NCBI RefSeq assembly: GCF_029855045.1
Contig: NZ_CP123228.1
Span: 930,001-994,000, forward strand
DNA from: Piscinibacter sp. XHJ-5
GTDB taxonomy: Bacteria > Pseudomonadota > Gammaproteobacteria > Burkholderiales > Burkholderiaceae_C
Length of the DNA stretch: 64,000 bases
Direction of reading: 5' to 3'
Shown: positions 24,821 through 32,907 of the stretch, one piece after another
Layout of the letters: every line of letters starts with the position of its first letter
Numbering within the stretch: position 1 is the stretch's first letter
Program-made: the position numbers and the translations under genes
Notes under the pieces: model-generated
Databases searched by the model: none
What the model was told of the DNA's origin: nothing
Seen by the model: only the letters and a program-made list of their open reading frames with translations

Positions 24821-26025
24821 TGCTGCAAGCGGTCGATTCGGTCCGCGCAGGCGCCTACCAGCGCCTGCGCGCGTGGCATTCGGAACTGACGGCGTTTCGC
24901 CGCGATCTGCATGCGCATCCCGAGCTCGGATTCGAGGAGGTGCGCACGGCCGGCCGCGTGGCCGAGGCTTTGAGGCTGGCCGGCGTCGACGAGGTGCATA
25001 CCGGCATTGCCAAGACCGGGGTGGTCGGTGTGGTGCGCGGCACACGAGCCGAATCCGGCCGGATGATCGGGCTGCGCGCCGACATGGATGCACTGCCGAT
25101 GCGCGAAGAGAACGACTTCTCGTGGCGCTCAGCGTCGCAAGGCCTGATGCACGGTTGCGGCCACGACGGACACACGGCGATGCTCGTCGGCGCGGCGCGG
25201 TACCTGGCGCAGACACGGCAATTCGACGGCACCGCGGTCCTGATCTTCCAGCCGGGCGAGGAGGGATTTGCCGGCGCCAAGGCGATGATCGACGACGGCT
25301 TGTTCGACCGCTTCCCGGTCGATGCGGTCTACGCGATGCACAACTGGCCCAGCCTGCCGCCCGGCGTGATCGGTGTGAACAGCGGGGCCATGATGGCCGC
25401 CGCTGATCGCTTCGAGATCACCATCCAGGGCCGCGGTGGACACGGCGCGCATCCCTACATGGCGATCGACCCGGTGCTGGTCGCAGGCCACATCATCACT
25501 GCGGCGCAGAGCCTGGTGGCACGCAACGTGAACCCGCTCGACAGCGCCGTGGTGAGCCTGTGCGCAATGCAGGCCGGTGACCTGGGCGCCTTCAGCGTCA
25601 TCCCGCGGCAGGCGCAGCTCATCGGCACCGCGCGCACCTTCAAACGCGACGTGCAGGACATGATCGAGGAGCGCCTGGGTCGCCTGGTCGAATCGGTGGC
25701 GCTGGGCTTCGGTGCGACTGCCCGGCTGGACTATCACCGCATGTACCCCGCGACGATCAACACCCCGCACGAGGCGCGCTTTGCCGGCGACGTCGCCGCC
25801 TCGCTCGTCGGTGAGGACAAGGTCATCCGCGATCTCTCGCCGAGCATGGGCGCCGAGGACTTCTCGTTCATGCTGCAGTCCAAGCCGGGCGCCTACTTGC
25901 GCATCGGCCAGGGAGGCGAGGGAGGCTGCTTCCTGCACAGCACTCGCTACGACTTCAACGACGAGATCCTGCCGCTCGGCGGCGCGTTCCTGGCGAGCCT
26001 GATCGAACGGGCCATGCCGCTCTAG
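24820..26025 (+). CDS. M20 family metallo-amidohydrolase (hippurate hydrolase/N-acyl amino acid hydrolase-like)
   Basis: A 401-residue zinc or manganese aminoacylase of the M20D branch, which removes N-acyl groups or similar from amino acids. Motifs seen are HAHPELGFEE (31-40), LRADMDALP, HGCGHDGHTA at 111-120, QPGEEG at 144-149 with the catalytic Glu, the dimerisation-domain GRGGHGAHP, and SMGAEDFSFML near the C-terminus. The ATG at 24820 shares its A with the dppB stop (TGATG), so it is translationally coupled. Placed between the permease and the binding protein, it likely hydrolyses the imported compound in the cytoplasm; which N-acylated or peptide-like substrate is unknown. Confidence 0.88.
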   Translation: MLQAVDSVRAGAYQRLRAWHSELTAFRRDLHAHPELGFEEVRTAGRVAEALRLAGVDEVHTGIAKTGVVGVVRGTRAESGRMIGLRADMDALPMREENDFSWRSASQGLMHGCGHDGHTAMLVGAARYLAQTRQFDGTAVLIFQPGEEGFAGAKAMIDDGLFDRFPVDAVYAMHNWPSLPPGVIGVNSGAMMAAADRFEITIQGRGGHGAHPYMAIDPVLVAGHIITAAQSLVARNVNPLDSAVVSLCAMQAGDLGAFSVIPRQAQLIGTARTFKRDVQDMIEERLGRLVESVALGFGATARLDYHRMYPATINTPHEARFAGDVAASLVGEDKVIRDLSPSMGAEDFSFMLQSKPGAYLRIGQGGEGGCFLHSTRYDFNDEILPLGGAFLASLIERAMPL

Positions 26026-26063
26026 CTCGCATGCCCACGCTGCAACGACGACGGAGAAACTCC

Positions 26064-27638
26064 ATGACCCTGAAGCACCTTGTGTGTGGCGCCGCCTGGC
26101 TCACCTGCTGGGTCGCCCAAGCAGCCACGCTGCGGGTGGCCGATGCAGGCGACGTGCAGTCGATGGATCCGCACTCGCTCAACGAGACGCTGCAGCTCGG
26201 CTTCACCGGCAGCATCTACGAGCCGCTGGTGGGACGCAACAAGGACATGTCGTTGGCGCCGCTTCTGGCGACCCGGTGGACCCAGACCTCGCCCACGGTT
26301 TGGCGCTTCGAGCTGCGCAAGGGCGTCACCTTCCATGACGGCACGCCGTTCACCGCCACCGATGTCTTGTTCTCGTTCAAGCGTGGTGCCGCCGACGGCT
26401 CCGACATGAAGGGCTACACCTCGCCGATCAAGGACGTGCGCCAGGTCGACAGCCACACGGTGGACATCGAAACCAACGCGCCCTTCCCCATCCTGCCCGA
26501 CACGCTCACCAGCCTCTACATGATGAGCAAGAAGTGGTGCGAGGAGAACAAGGCGGAGCGGCCGGTGGACCGTCGCAAGGGCGTGGAGAACACGGCCTCG
26601 TTCAAGAGCAACGGAACCGGGCCGTACCGCCTCAAGGAGCGACAGCCGTCCACGCGCACGGTCATCGTGCGCAACTTCAATTACTGGAACAAGGTCGAGG
26701 GCAACGTCGACGAGGTCGTCTTCACGCCGATCGGCAACGATGCGACGCGGGTCGCGGCGCTGCTGTCGGGCGAGGTCGACGTGCTGCAGCCCGTGCCGCT
26801 GCAGGACGTGGAGCGGGTCAAGGCGAGCGGCAAGTTCACCGTGCTGCAAGGTCCCGAGCTGCGCACCATCTTCCTCGGCATGGACCAGAAGCGTGACGAG
26901 CTGCTGTTTTCCAGCGTCAAGGGCAAGAACCCGTTCAAGGACAAGCGTGTGCGCCAGGCCTTCTACCAGGCGATCGACGTCGAGGCGATCAAGTCGCGGG
27001 TCATGCGCAATGCCGCCACGCCGACCGCCGAGATGATCGGGCCCGGCGTGCGCGGCTTCCAGCCCGACATGAACAAGCGCCTGCCCCACGACCCCGAGGC
27101 TTCCAAGAAGCTCCTGGCCGAGGCCGGATATCCCAACGGCTTCGAGGTCGGCATGAACTGCCCGAACGATCGCTATGTCAATGACGGCCAGATCTGCCAG
27201 GCGGTGGCCGCAAACCTGGCGCGCATCGGCGTCAAGGTGAACCTGCAGACCGAAACCAAGGTCAGTTATTTCCCCAAGATCCTGCGCCGGGACACCAGCT
27301 TCTACCTGCTCGGCTGGACACCCAGCACCAACGACGCGCACGACGCGATGTACAACCTGATGTCCACGCCGACCGACAAGGGGCAGGGCCAGTTCAACCT
27401 CGGCTCGTACAGCAACCCGAAGTTCGACGAGCTCGCGCTGAAGGTGCAAACCGAGACTGATGACAAGCGCCGCAACGAAGCGATCCGCGAAGCGTTCAAG
27501 GTGCATGCCGACGACATCGGCCACATCCCGCTGCACCAGCAGGCGCTGGCGTGGGGCTTCGGCAAGCACGTCAGCCTGGTGCAGTTGCCCGACAACCGCA
27601 TGTTCTTCAAGTGGATCACGGTGAATGGAGCACGGTGA
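26064..27638 (+). CDS. Peptide ABC transporter substrate-binding protein (family 5)
   Basis: A 524-residue periplasmic solute-binding protein of the DppA/OppA class. The signal peptide MTLKHLVCGAAWLTCWVAQA ends before ATLRVADAGDVQSMDPHS. Conserved features include FTGSIYEPLVGRN, LRKGVTFHDGTPFTATDV, KSNGTGPYRLKE, ANDRYVND-like segment CPNDRYVNDGQICQAVA and a final HIPLHQQALAWGF. GGAGA precedes the ATG at 26064; an in-frame start at 26031 would add 11 basic residues and spoil the signal peptide. It overlaps dppC by 14 bases. It probably delivers the amidohydrolase substrate to the DppBCDF pump. Confidence 0.92.
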   Translation: MTLKHLVCGAAWLTCWVAQAATLRVADAGDVQSMDPHSLNETLQLGFTGSIYEPLVGRNKDMSLAPLLATRWTQTSPTVWRFELRKGVTFHDGTPFTATDVLFSFKRGAADGSDMKGYTSPIKDVRQVDSHTVDIETNAPFPILPDTLTSLYMMSKKWCEENKAERPVDRRKGVENTASFKSNGTGPYRLKERQPSTRTVIVRNFNYWNKVEGNVDEVVFTPIGNDATRVAALLSGEVDVLQPVPLQDVERVKASGKFTVLQGPELRTIFLGMDQKRDELLFSSVKGKNPFKDKRVRQAFYQAIDVEAIKSRVMRNAATPTAEMIGPGVRGFQPDMNKRLPHDPEASKKLLAEAGYPNGFEVGMNCPNDRYVNDGQICQAVAANLARIGVKVNLQTETKVSYFPKILRRDTSFYLLGWTPSTNDAHDAMYNLMSTPTDKGQGQFNLGSYSNPKFDELALKVQTETDDKRRNEAIREAFKVHADDIGHIPLHQQALAWGFGKHVSLVQLPDNRMFFKWITVNGAR

Positions 27639-28599
27639 CGTCCGGCTGGCGACGACCCGGCCTGCTGCGCAGGTCACGGCAGAGCGCGCGCCTCGGGCGT
27701 TGGGTCGCTTCTTCGACAGCGACGTCTGGCACAGCTTCATCCGTTCGCCGGTGGCCATGGGCGCGGCGGCGGTGGCGTTCGTGTGCGTCTTCTGCGCGGT
27801 GTTCGCCAACGTGGTGGCGCCGCACGACACGCAGAACCTGGCCACGCTCGATCTGGCCGACTCTCGCCTGCCGCCGTCCTGGATGGCGGACGGCAAGAGC
27901 GCATACCTTCTGGGCACGGATGACCAGGGCCGCGACATCCTGTCGGCGCTGATGTTCGGCGCGCGCATTTCGCTGTTCGTCGGCGTCGCGTCGGTGCTGC
28001 TCTCGATGGTCCTCGGCGTGAGCCTCGGGCTGCTGGCCGGCTTCGTCGGCGGCAAGACCGACGCCTTCATCATGCGGTTCTGCGACGTGATGCTGTCGTT
28101 CCCGGCGATTCTCGTGGCGCTGTTGATCGACGGCGTCGGCCGCGCGATGTTCCCCAACGCCCACGACACGCTGGCCTTCGCCGTGCTGATCCTTGCGATC
28201 TCGCTGACCGGCTGGGTTCAATATGCACGCACCGTGCGCGGCTCCACGCTGGTCGAGCGGAACAAGGAGTACGTGCAGGCCGCGCGCGTCATCGGCGTGT
28301 CGTCGCTGCGCATCATGCGCCGCCACGTGCTGCCCAACGTGATGGGGCCGGTCCTGGTGCTGGCGACCATCCAGGTGGCCACCGCCATCATCATCGAAGC
28401 GACGCTGTCCTTCCTCGGCGTTGGCGTGCCGCCCACCTCGCCTTCGCTGGGCACGCTGATCCGGGTCGGCAACGACTTCTTGTTTTCCGGCGAATGGTGG
28501 ATCACCATCTTTCCCGGCGCGGTGCTCGTGCTGATCGCCCTGAGCGTCAACCTGCTCGGCGACTGGCTGCGCGACGCGCTGAATCCTCGGTTGCGTTGA
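27625..28599 (+). CDS. dppC: Dipeptide/oligopeptide ABC transporter permease, DppC family
   Basis: The second permease, 324 residues. An N-terminal cytoplasmic part with RFFDSDVWHSFIRSPVAM leads into the first helix, then the DppC hallmark YLLGTDDQGRDILSALMFGARISL, shown here in part, and the EAA loop YVQAARVIGVSSLRIMRRHVLP. The C-terminus FPGAVLVLIALSVNLLGDWL and RDALNPRLR is invariant in the family. The start overlaps the end of the binding-protein gene by 14 bases. Internal positions and length (324) are typical, though the N-terminal extension of about 40 residues is somewhat longer than in E. coli DppC. Confidence 0.93.
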   Translation: MEHGDVRLATTRPAAQVTAERAPRALGRFFDSDVWHSFIRSPVAMGAAAVAFVCVFCAVFANVVAPHDTQNLATLDLADSRLPPSWMADGKSAYLLGTDDQGRDILSALMFGARISLFVGVASVLLSMVLGVSLGLLAGFVGGKTDAFIMRFCDVMLSFPAILVALLIDGVGRAMFPNAHDTLAFAVLILAISLTGWVQYARTVRGSTLVERNKEYVQAARVIGVSSLRIMRRHVLPNVMGPVLVLATIQVATAIIIEATLSFLGVGVPPTSPSLGTLIRVGNDFLFSGEWWITIFPGAVLVLIALSVNLLGDWLRDALNPRLR

Positions 28600-28615
28600 T
28601 GCCTGGAGGTATGAC

Positions 28616-29011
28616 ATGAAGGCAGTGTTGAAGACCACGGGTGCGGCGGCCGCACTGTTGGCGATCGCCGGCTGCGCGAGTACCGACTTCCACTATTCGA
28701 AGCTCGACGGGCGGCGCTACTACCAGGCGCCGATCGACACCTATCCCGTGCTGGTGACCAAGGTCGATGGCAAGTCGACCATGCCCTCCACGCCGGCACT
28801 GGTCGAGCCGGGACCGCGCGTGGTGGCGGTGCAGACCCTGCCCGACCACCTGCATCGATTCGGCGAGGAGCGGACCATCAACCTCGAAGTGAAGCCGTGC
28901 ACCCATTACTACCTCGTCGCGGTGAAGCCCACCCGCGTGGCAACCGACTTCACGGTGAAGATCGATCACGAAGAGCCGGTGTCCGGCTGCACCCCACCGC
29001 CAGCCAAATGA
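28616..29011 (+). CDS. Small predicted lipoprotein of unknown function within the dpp operon
   Basis: A 131-residue protein with a lipoprotein signal: basic start MKAVLKTTG, hydrophobic AAAALLAIAG and lipobox AIAGC with Cys20. The mature part has no family I recognise; it contains LDGRRYYQAPIDTYPVLVTKVDGKS (quoted in part only by its core YQAPIDTYPV), PGPRVVAVQ, ERTINLEVKPCTHYYL and a second cysteine pair that could form a disulfide (Cys near 98 and near 125). GGAGG at 28605-28609 precedes the ATG. It sits between dppC and dppD, 16 and 6 bases from them, so it is certainly in the operon, but such transporters do not normally need a lipoprotein. Confidence 0.75.
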   Translation: MKAVLKTTGAAAALLAIAGCASTDFHYSKLDGRRYYQAPIDTYPVLVTKVDGKSTMPSTPALVEPGPRVVAVQTLPDHLHRFGEERTINLEVKPCTHYYLVAVKPTRVATDFTVKIDHEEPVSGCTPPPAK

Positions 29012-29017
29012 CGCCGC

Positions 29018-30001
29018 ATGACCTCGCCGCTGCTTGAAGTCCGCCGTCTCCGAGTCGAGTTCCCCACGCGCCGCGGCACGCTGGTCGCGCTGGACGACAT
29101 CTCGTTCGACATCGCGCCGGGGGAGATTCTCGGGGTCGTCGGCGAGTCGGGCGCCGGCAAGTCGCTGACCGGCGCATCGATCATCGGGCTGCTCGATCCT
29201 CCAGGACGGATTGCCGCCGGCGAGATCCGCTTCCAGGGACGGCGCATCGACAACCTGCCGTACGAGGAGATGCGCCGCGTGCGCGGGCGCAGCATCGGCG
29301 CCATCTTCCAGGACCCGCTGACGTCCCTGAACCCGCTGTATACCGTGGGCCGGCAGCTCACCGAGACCATCCAGACGCACCTGCCGGTCGGCGCCGCCGA
29401 GGCGCGCCGGCGTGCCATTCGCTTGCTCGAGGAGACCGGTATCCAGGCCGCGGAGCAGCGTTTCGATCAATTCCCGCATCAGTTCTCGGGCGGCATGCGC
29501 CAGCGCGTGGTGATCGCGCTCGCGCTTGCCGCGGAGCCTCAGCTGATCGTCGCCGACGAGCCGACCACGGCGCTCGACGTGTCGGTGCAGGCGCAGATCA
29601 TTTCGCTGCTGAAGCGCCTGTGCAAGGAGCACGGCGCGGCGGCGATGCTGGTCACTCACGACATGGGCGTGATTGCCGAGACCTGTGATCGCGTGGCCGT
29701 GATGTACGCCGGCCGCATTGCGGAGATCGGGCCGGTGCACGACGTGATCCACGCGCCGGCCCATCCGTACACCGTGGGGCTGATGGGCTCCATCCCGTCC
29801 ATGGACGACGACCGCGCTCGACTGCTGCAGATCGACGGCGCGATGCCGCGGCTCAACGCGATTCCGAGCGGCTGCGCGTTCAACCCGCGCTGTCCGCACG
29901 TCTTCGCGCGCTGCCGCACCGAGCGTCCCGACCTGCTCGATGCCGGCGCCACGCGCGCGGCCTGCTGGCTGCACGACCTGCCGCAAAAGGCGGCGGCATG
30001 A
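29018..30001 (+). CDS. dppD: Dipeptide/oligopeptide ABC transporter ATP-binding protein, DppD family
   Basis: A 327-residue cytoplasmic ATPase. Walker A GESGAGKS, Q-loop FQDPLTSLNP, signature FSGGMRQRV, Walker B LIVADEPTTALDVS and H-loop VTHDMG are all present. The C-terminal oligopeptide-transporter domain has the Cys pattern GCAFNPRCPHVFARC, which coordinates an iron-sulfur cluster in some homologues. Its stop overlaps the dppF start as ATGA. It pairs with DppF to drive DppB/DppC. Confidence 0.95.
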   Translation: MTSPLLEVRRLRVEFPTRRGTLVALDDISFDIAPGEILGVVGESGAGKSLTGASIIGLLDPPGRIAAGEIRFQGRRIDNLPYEEMRRVRGRSIGAIFQDPLTSLNPLYTVGRQLTETIQTHLPVGAAEARRRAIRLLEETGIQAAEQRFDQFPHQFSGGMRQRVVIALALAAEPQLIVADEPTTALDVSVQAQIISLLKRLCKEHGAAAMLVTHDMGVIAETCDRVAVMYAGRIAEIGPVHDVIHAPAHPYTVGLMGSIPSMDDDRARLLQIDGAMPRLNAIPSGCAFNPRCPHVFARCRTERPDLLDAGATRAACWLHDLPQKAAA

Positions 30002-31110
30002 ACTCGCCGGGCCGCTCCCCAAGCGATCATCCCGCAGCGCGCAGCCCGCAGGGGAGTCCGATGAGTCCTCCCTTGGTCGAGGTTCGCGATCTTGCGAAGA
30101 CCTTCAATGTCTCGGCGCCGTGGCTCAACCGCGTTGTCGAACGCAAGCCCAAGCAATTCGTCCACGCGGTCGACGGCGTGAGCTTCAGCATCCAGCGCGG
30201 CAAGACCTTGGCGCTGGTGGGCGAGTCGGGCTGCGGCAAGAGCACTGTTGCGCGGCTGCTGGTCGGCCTGTACACGCCGACGCGCGGCCAGGTGCTGTTC
30301 GACGGAATGGACATCCGCGCCACGCTGGCAGGATCGCAGGCATCCGCACTGCGGCGGCGCATGCAGATGATCTTCCAGGACCCATACGCCAGCCTCAATC
30401 CGCGCTGGACCGTGCGCGACATCGTCGGCGAGCCGCTGATCGAACATGCGCTGATCCGCGACGGCGGCGAGCAGAAGACCCGGGTCGGCGAGCTGCTGAA
30501 GTCGGTCGGGCTCGGGGCCGGCGACATGGAGAAGTTCCCGCACCAGTTTTCGGGCGGCCAGCGGCAGCGCATCTCCATCGCCCGTGCGCTGGCCACGCAG
30601 CCGGAGTTCCTCGTCTGTGACGAGCCCACCTCGGCGCTCGATGTGTCGGTGCAGGCGCAGGTCCTCAACATCATGAAGGAGCTGCAGCGCGAGCGCGGCC
30701 TGACGTACCTGTTCATCTCGCACAACCTCGCAGTGGTGCGGCATGTCAGCGACGAGGTGGGGGTGATGTACCTCGGCCGCCTCGTCGAATGGGCAGACAA
30801 GGCCACGCTGTTTGCGCAGCCGCGCCATCCCTACACGCGCATGCTGCTGGACGCGATTCCGGACATCCGGATGAGCGGCCGGCCGCGCACGCCGGTGCAG
30901 GGTGAAGTGCCGAACCCGCTCAATCCGCCGAGCGGCTGTTCGTTCCATCCTCGCTGCCCGCATGCGAACGCGCGCTGCAAGAGCGAGCGCCCTGCGCTGC
31001 TCGACATCCAGGGGGTGAAGATCGCGTGCCACGCGATCGAGGAAGGGCGGCTGTCGCCGCAGCCGCGATCAGACCTTCGGCAGCAAGCGCTCGCCGCGGA
31101 ACAGCTCTGA
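29998..31110 (+). CDS. dppF: Dipeptide/oligopeptide ABC transporter ATP-binding protein, DppF family
   Basis: The second ATPase, 370 residues from an ATG that overlaps the dppD stop. A start at 30061 (MSPPLVEVRDL) is also plausible and would trim 21 low-complexity residues. Walker A GESGCGKST, FQDPYASLNP, signature FSGGQRQRI, Walker B LVCDEPTSALDVS and H-loop ISHNLA are intact, followed by GCSFHPRCPHANARC. The last 42 bases overlap the end of lysA on the opposite strand, so both reading frames share DNA at their 3' ends. Confidence 0.94.
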   Translation: MNSPGRSPSDHPAARSPQGSPMSPPLVEVRDLAKTFNVSAPWLNRVVERKPKQFVHAVDGVSFSIQRGKTLALVGESGCGKSTVARLLVGLYTPTRGQVLFDGMDIRATLAGSQASALRRRMQMIFQDPYASLNPRWTVRDIVGEPLIEHALIRDGGEQKTRVGELLKSVGLGAGDMEKFPHQFSGGQRQRISIARALATQPEFLVCDEPTSALDVSVQAQVLNIMKELQRERGLTYLFISHNLAVVRHVSDEVGVMYLGRLVEWADKATLFAQPRHPYTRMLLDAIPDIRMSGRPRTPVQGEVPNPLNPPSGCSFHPRCPHANARCKSERPALLDIQGVKIACHAIEEGRLSPQPRSDLRQQALAAEQL

Positions 31111-32343
31111 AGGCTTCTCGCGCTCGCGGATGAGCCAGGCGCTGTCGCCGCGCACCATCACTTCGGCCGCGCGGCCGCGCGTGTTGTAGTTGCTCGCCAT
31201 GCTCATGCAGTAGGCGCCGGCCGACAGCACGGCCAGCAGATCGCCGGCCTCCACGGCCAGCGCCCGGTCGCGCCCGAGCCAGTCGCCCGATTCGCAGATC
31301 GGGCCGACGACGTCGTAGATGCTCGGCGCGGCGTCGCGCCGGCGGCACGGCACGATGCCCATCCACGCCTCGTACATGGCCGGGCGCATCAGGTCGTTCA
31401 TGGCCGCGTCGACGATGCAGAAGCTCTTCGCGTCGCCAGGCTTGAGATAGAGCACTTCGCTGACCAGCACGCCGGCGTTGCCGACCAGCGCCCGGCCCGG
31501 CTCGAAGAGGATGCGTCGGTGGCCGTGGCCGCGTTCGTCGATGCGCTCGAGCAGCGCCCTCACGAGCGCATCGGCGGCCGGCGGCGTCTCGTCGGTGTAG
31601 GTGATGCCCAGCCCGCCGCCGAGATCGAGGTGATGCAGGCGGATCCCTTCCGCTTCGACCGCCTCGACCAGGTCGAGCACGCGATCCAGAGCGTCGAGGT
31701 AGGGCCCCACCTCGGTGATCTGCGAGCCGATGTGGCAATCGATGCCCGCGACTTCGATGCCGGGCAGCGTGGTGGCGTGGCGATAGACCGCGACGGCGCG
31801 TTGATGCGCCACGCCGAACTTGTTGGCCTTCAGTCCGGTGGAGATGTACGGATGCGTGCCGGCGTCCACGTCGGGATTGACGCGCAGACTGATTCGGGCC
31901 GTGCGGCGCAGCCGCGTGGCGACTGCGGACAGCACGTCGAGCTCGGCTTCGCTCTCGACGTTGAAGCACAGCACGCCGGCTTCGAGCGCCTGCCGCATCT
32001 CGGTGCGGCTCTTGCCGACACCGGAAAACACGATGCGCTCGGGGTCGGCGCCGGCTGCCAGTGCACGCTCGAGCTCGCCGCCCGACACGATGTCCAGGCC
32101 GCAGCCGGCCTCGATGAAGGTCTGCAGGACCGCAAGGCTGGAGTTGGCCTTCATCGCATAGCAGATGAGGTGGTCGCGGCCGGTCAGCGCACTGCGCCAT
32201 CCGGCCGCTGCTTCGCGCATGGCGGTTTGCGAATACACGAACAGCGGCGTGCCGAACTCGGCTGCCAGCCCGGCCAGCGGGCAGTCCTCGATGAAGAGCG
32301 TGTCGCCTCGGTAGGCGACATGCGGCGAGCCGGGCAGGATCAT
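31069..32343 (-). CDS. lysA: Diaminopimelate decarboxylase
   Basis: PLP enzyme for the last step of lysine synthesis, decarboxylating meso-diaminopimelate. 424 residues, normal length. The PLP lysine is in ICYAMKANSS, and HHLDLGGGLGITY, EPGRALVGNAG and the C-terminal CESGDWLGRDR (with the Cys that acts as general acid in homologues) and GAYCMSMASNYN are conserved. The ATG at 32343 overlaps the lptM stop (ATGA), so lptM and lysA are coupled. The 3' end overlaps dppF by 42 bases on the opposite strand. Confidence 0.96.
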   Translation of the reverse strand: MILPGSPHVAYRGDTLFIEDCPLAGLAAEFGTPLFVYSQTAMREAAAGWRSALTGRDHLICYAMKANSSLAVLQTFIEAGCGLDIVSGGELERALAAGADPERIVFSGVGKSRTEMRQALEAGVLCFNVESEAELDVLSAVATRLRRTARISLRVNPDVDAGTHPYISTGLKANKFGVAHQRAVAVYRHATTLPGIEVAGIDCHIGSQITEVGPYLDALDRVLDLVEAVEAEGIRLHHLDLGGGLGITYTDETPPAADALVRALLERIDERGHGHRRILFEPGRALVGNAGVLVSEVLYLKPGDAKSFCIVDAAMNDLMRPAMYEAWMGIVPCRRRDAAPSIYDVVGPICESGDWLGRDRALAVEAGDLLAVLSAGAYCMSMASNYNTRGRAAEVMVRGDSAWLIREREKPSELFRGERLLPKV

Positions 32344-32522
32344 GGAGCGCTTGAAGGTGAGGAGGCCGGCGCGGCGGCCGGCACGGGAGGCGGCTTCGGG
32401 GTCGCGAGTGTCAGCGGGCCCTTCTGGCCACAGGCGGACAGCAGCGACAGCGCCGCGAGCAAAGAGCCTGCTGCCGTCATCACGACGGACCTGCGGGCTA
32501 AACTGCTGTGGCGCTTCGGCAT
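32340..32522 (-). CDS. lptM: LPS-assembly lipoprotein LptM (YifL family)
   Basis: A 60-residue lipoprotein that in E. coli promotes maturation of the LptD/LptE translocon. The lipobox and motif LSACGQKGPLTL are diagnostic for the family; the remaining tail is Pro/Ala/Ser-rich. It lies directly upstream of lysA with an ATGA overlap and divergent from cyaY across only 21 bases, the gene order usual for this group. The start at 32522 may be longer than needed; MTAAGSLLAAL at 32480 is an alternative. Confidence 0.88.
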   Translation of the reverse strand: MPKRHSSLARRSVVMTAAGSLLAALSLLSACGQKGPLTLATPKPPPVPAAAPASSPSSAP

Positions 32523-32543
32523 ACCGCTTCGATTTTACCGACC

Positions 32544-32903
32544 ATGTCCCTCGAGATCGTTCCCACCCCGTTGTCGGACAGCGAGTACCACGCGAAGGCC
32601 GCCGCCGTGCTGGCCAGCGTGGAAGCGGCGGTGGACCGCTTCCTGCAGGACGATGTGGTCGACATCGACGCGCACCGCACCGGCGGCCTGCTGGAGCTGG
32701 GCTTTCCGAACGGAAGCAAGATCGTGCTCAACACACAGCCGCCCCTGCACGAGCTGTGGATGGCGGCGCGCGCGGGCGGCTATCACTACAAGTACGTCGA
32801 CGGCCGCTGGCTCGACCGCGAAGGCCGCGAATTCTTCGAGGCCCTGTCCACCTGTGCCAGCGAACAGGCCGGTGTCAGGATCGCCTTCGCGCGCAACGCC
32901 TGA
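32544..32903 (+). CDS. cyaY: Iron-sulfur assembly protein CyaY (bacterial frataxin)
   Basis: A 119-residue frataxin homologue that binds iron and modulates IscS-dependent Fe-S cluster assembly in the cytoplasm. The acidic helix and strand SDSEYHAKAAAVLASVEAA, DDVVDIDAHRTGGLLEL and GSKIVLNTQPPLHELWMAA are typical, as is YHYKYVDGRWLDREG. ATG 32544 gives the family N-terminus; an in-frame start at 32508 would overlap lptM. Its promoter must lie within the lptM coding region. It converges on the PBP1A gene with four bases between stops. Confidence 0.95.
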   Translation: MSLEIVPTPLSDSEYHAKAAAVLASVEAAVDRFLQDDVVDIDAHRTGGLLELGFPNGSKIVLNTQPPLHELWMAARAGGYHYKYVDGRWLDREGREFFEALSTCASEQAGVRIAFARNA

Positions 32904-32907
32904 GCGA

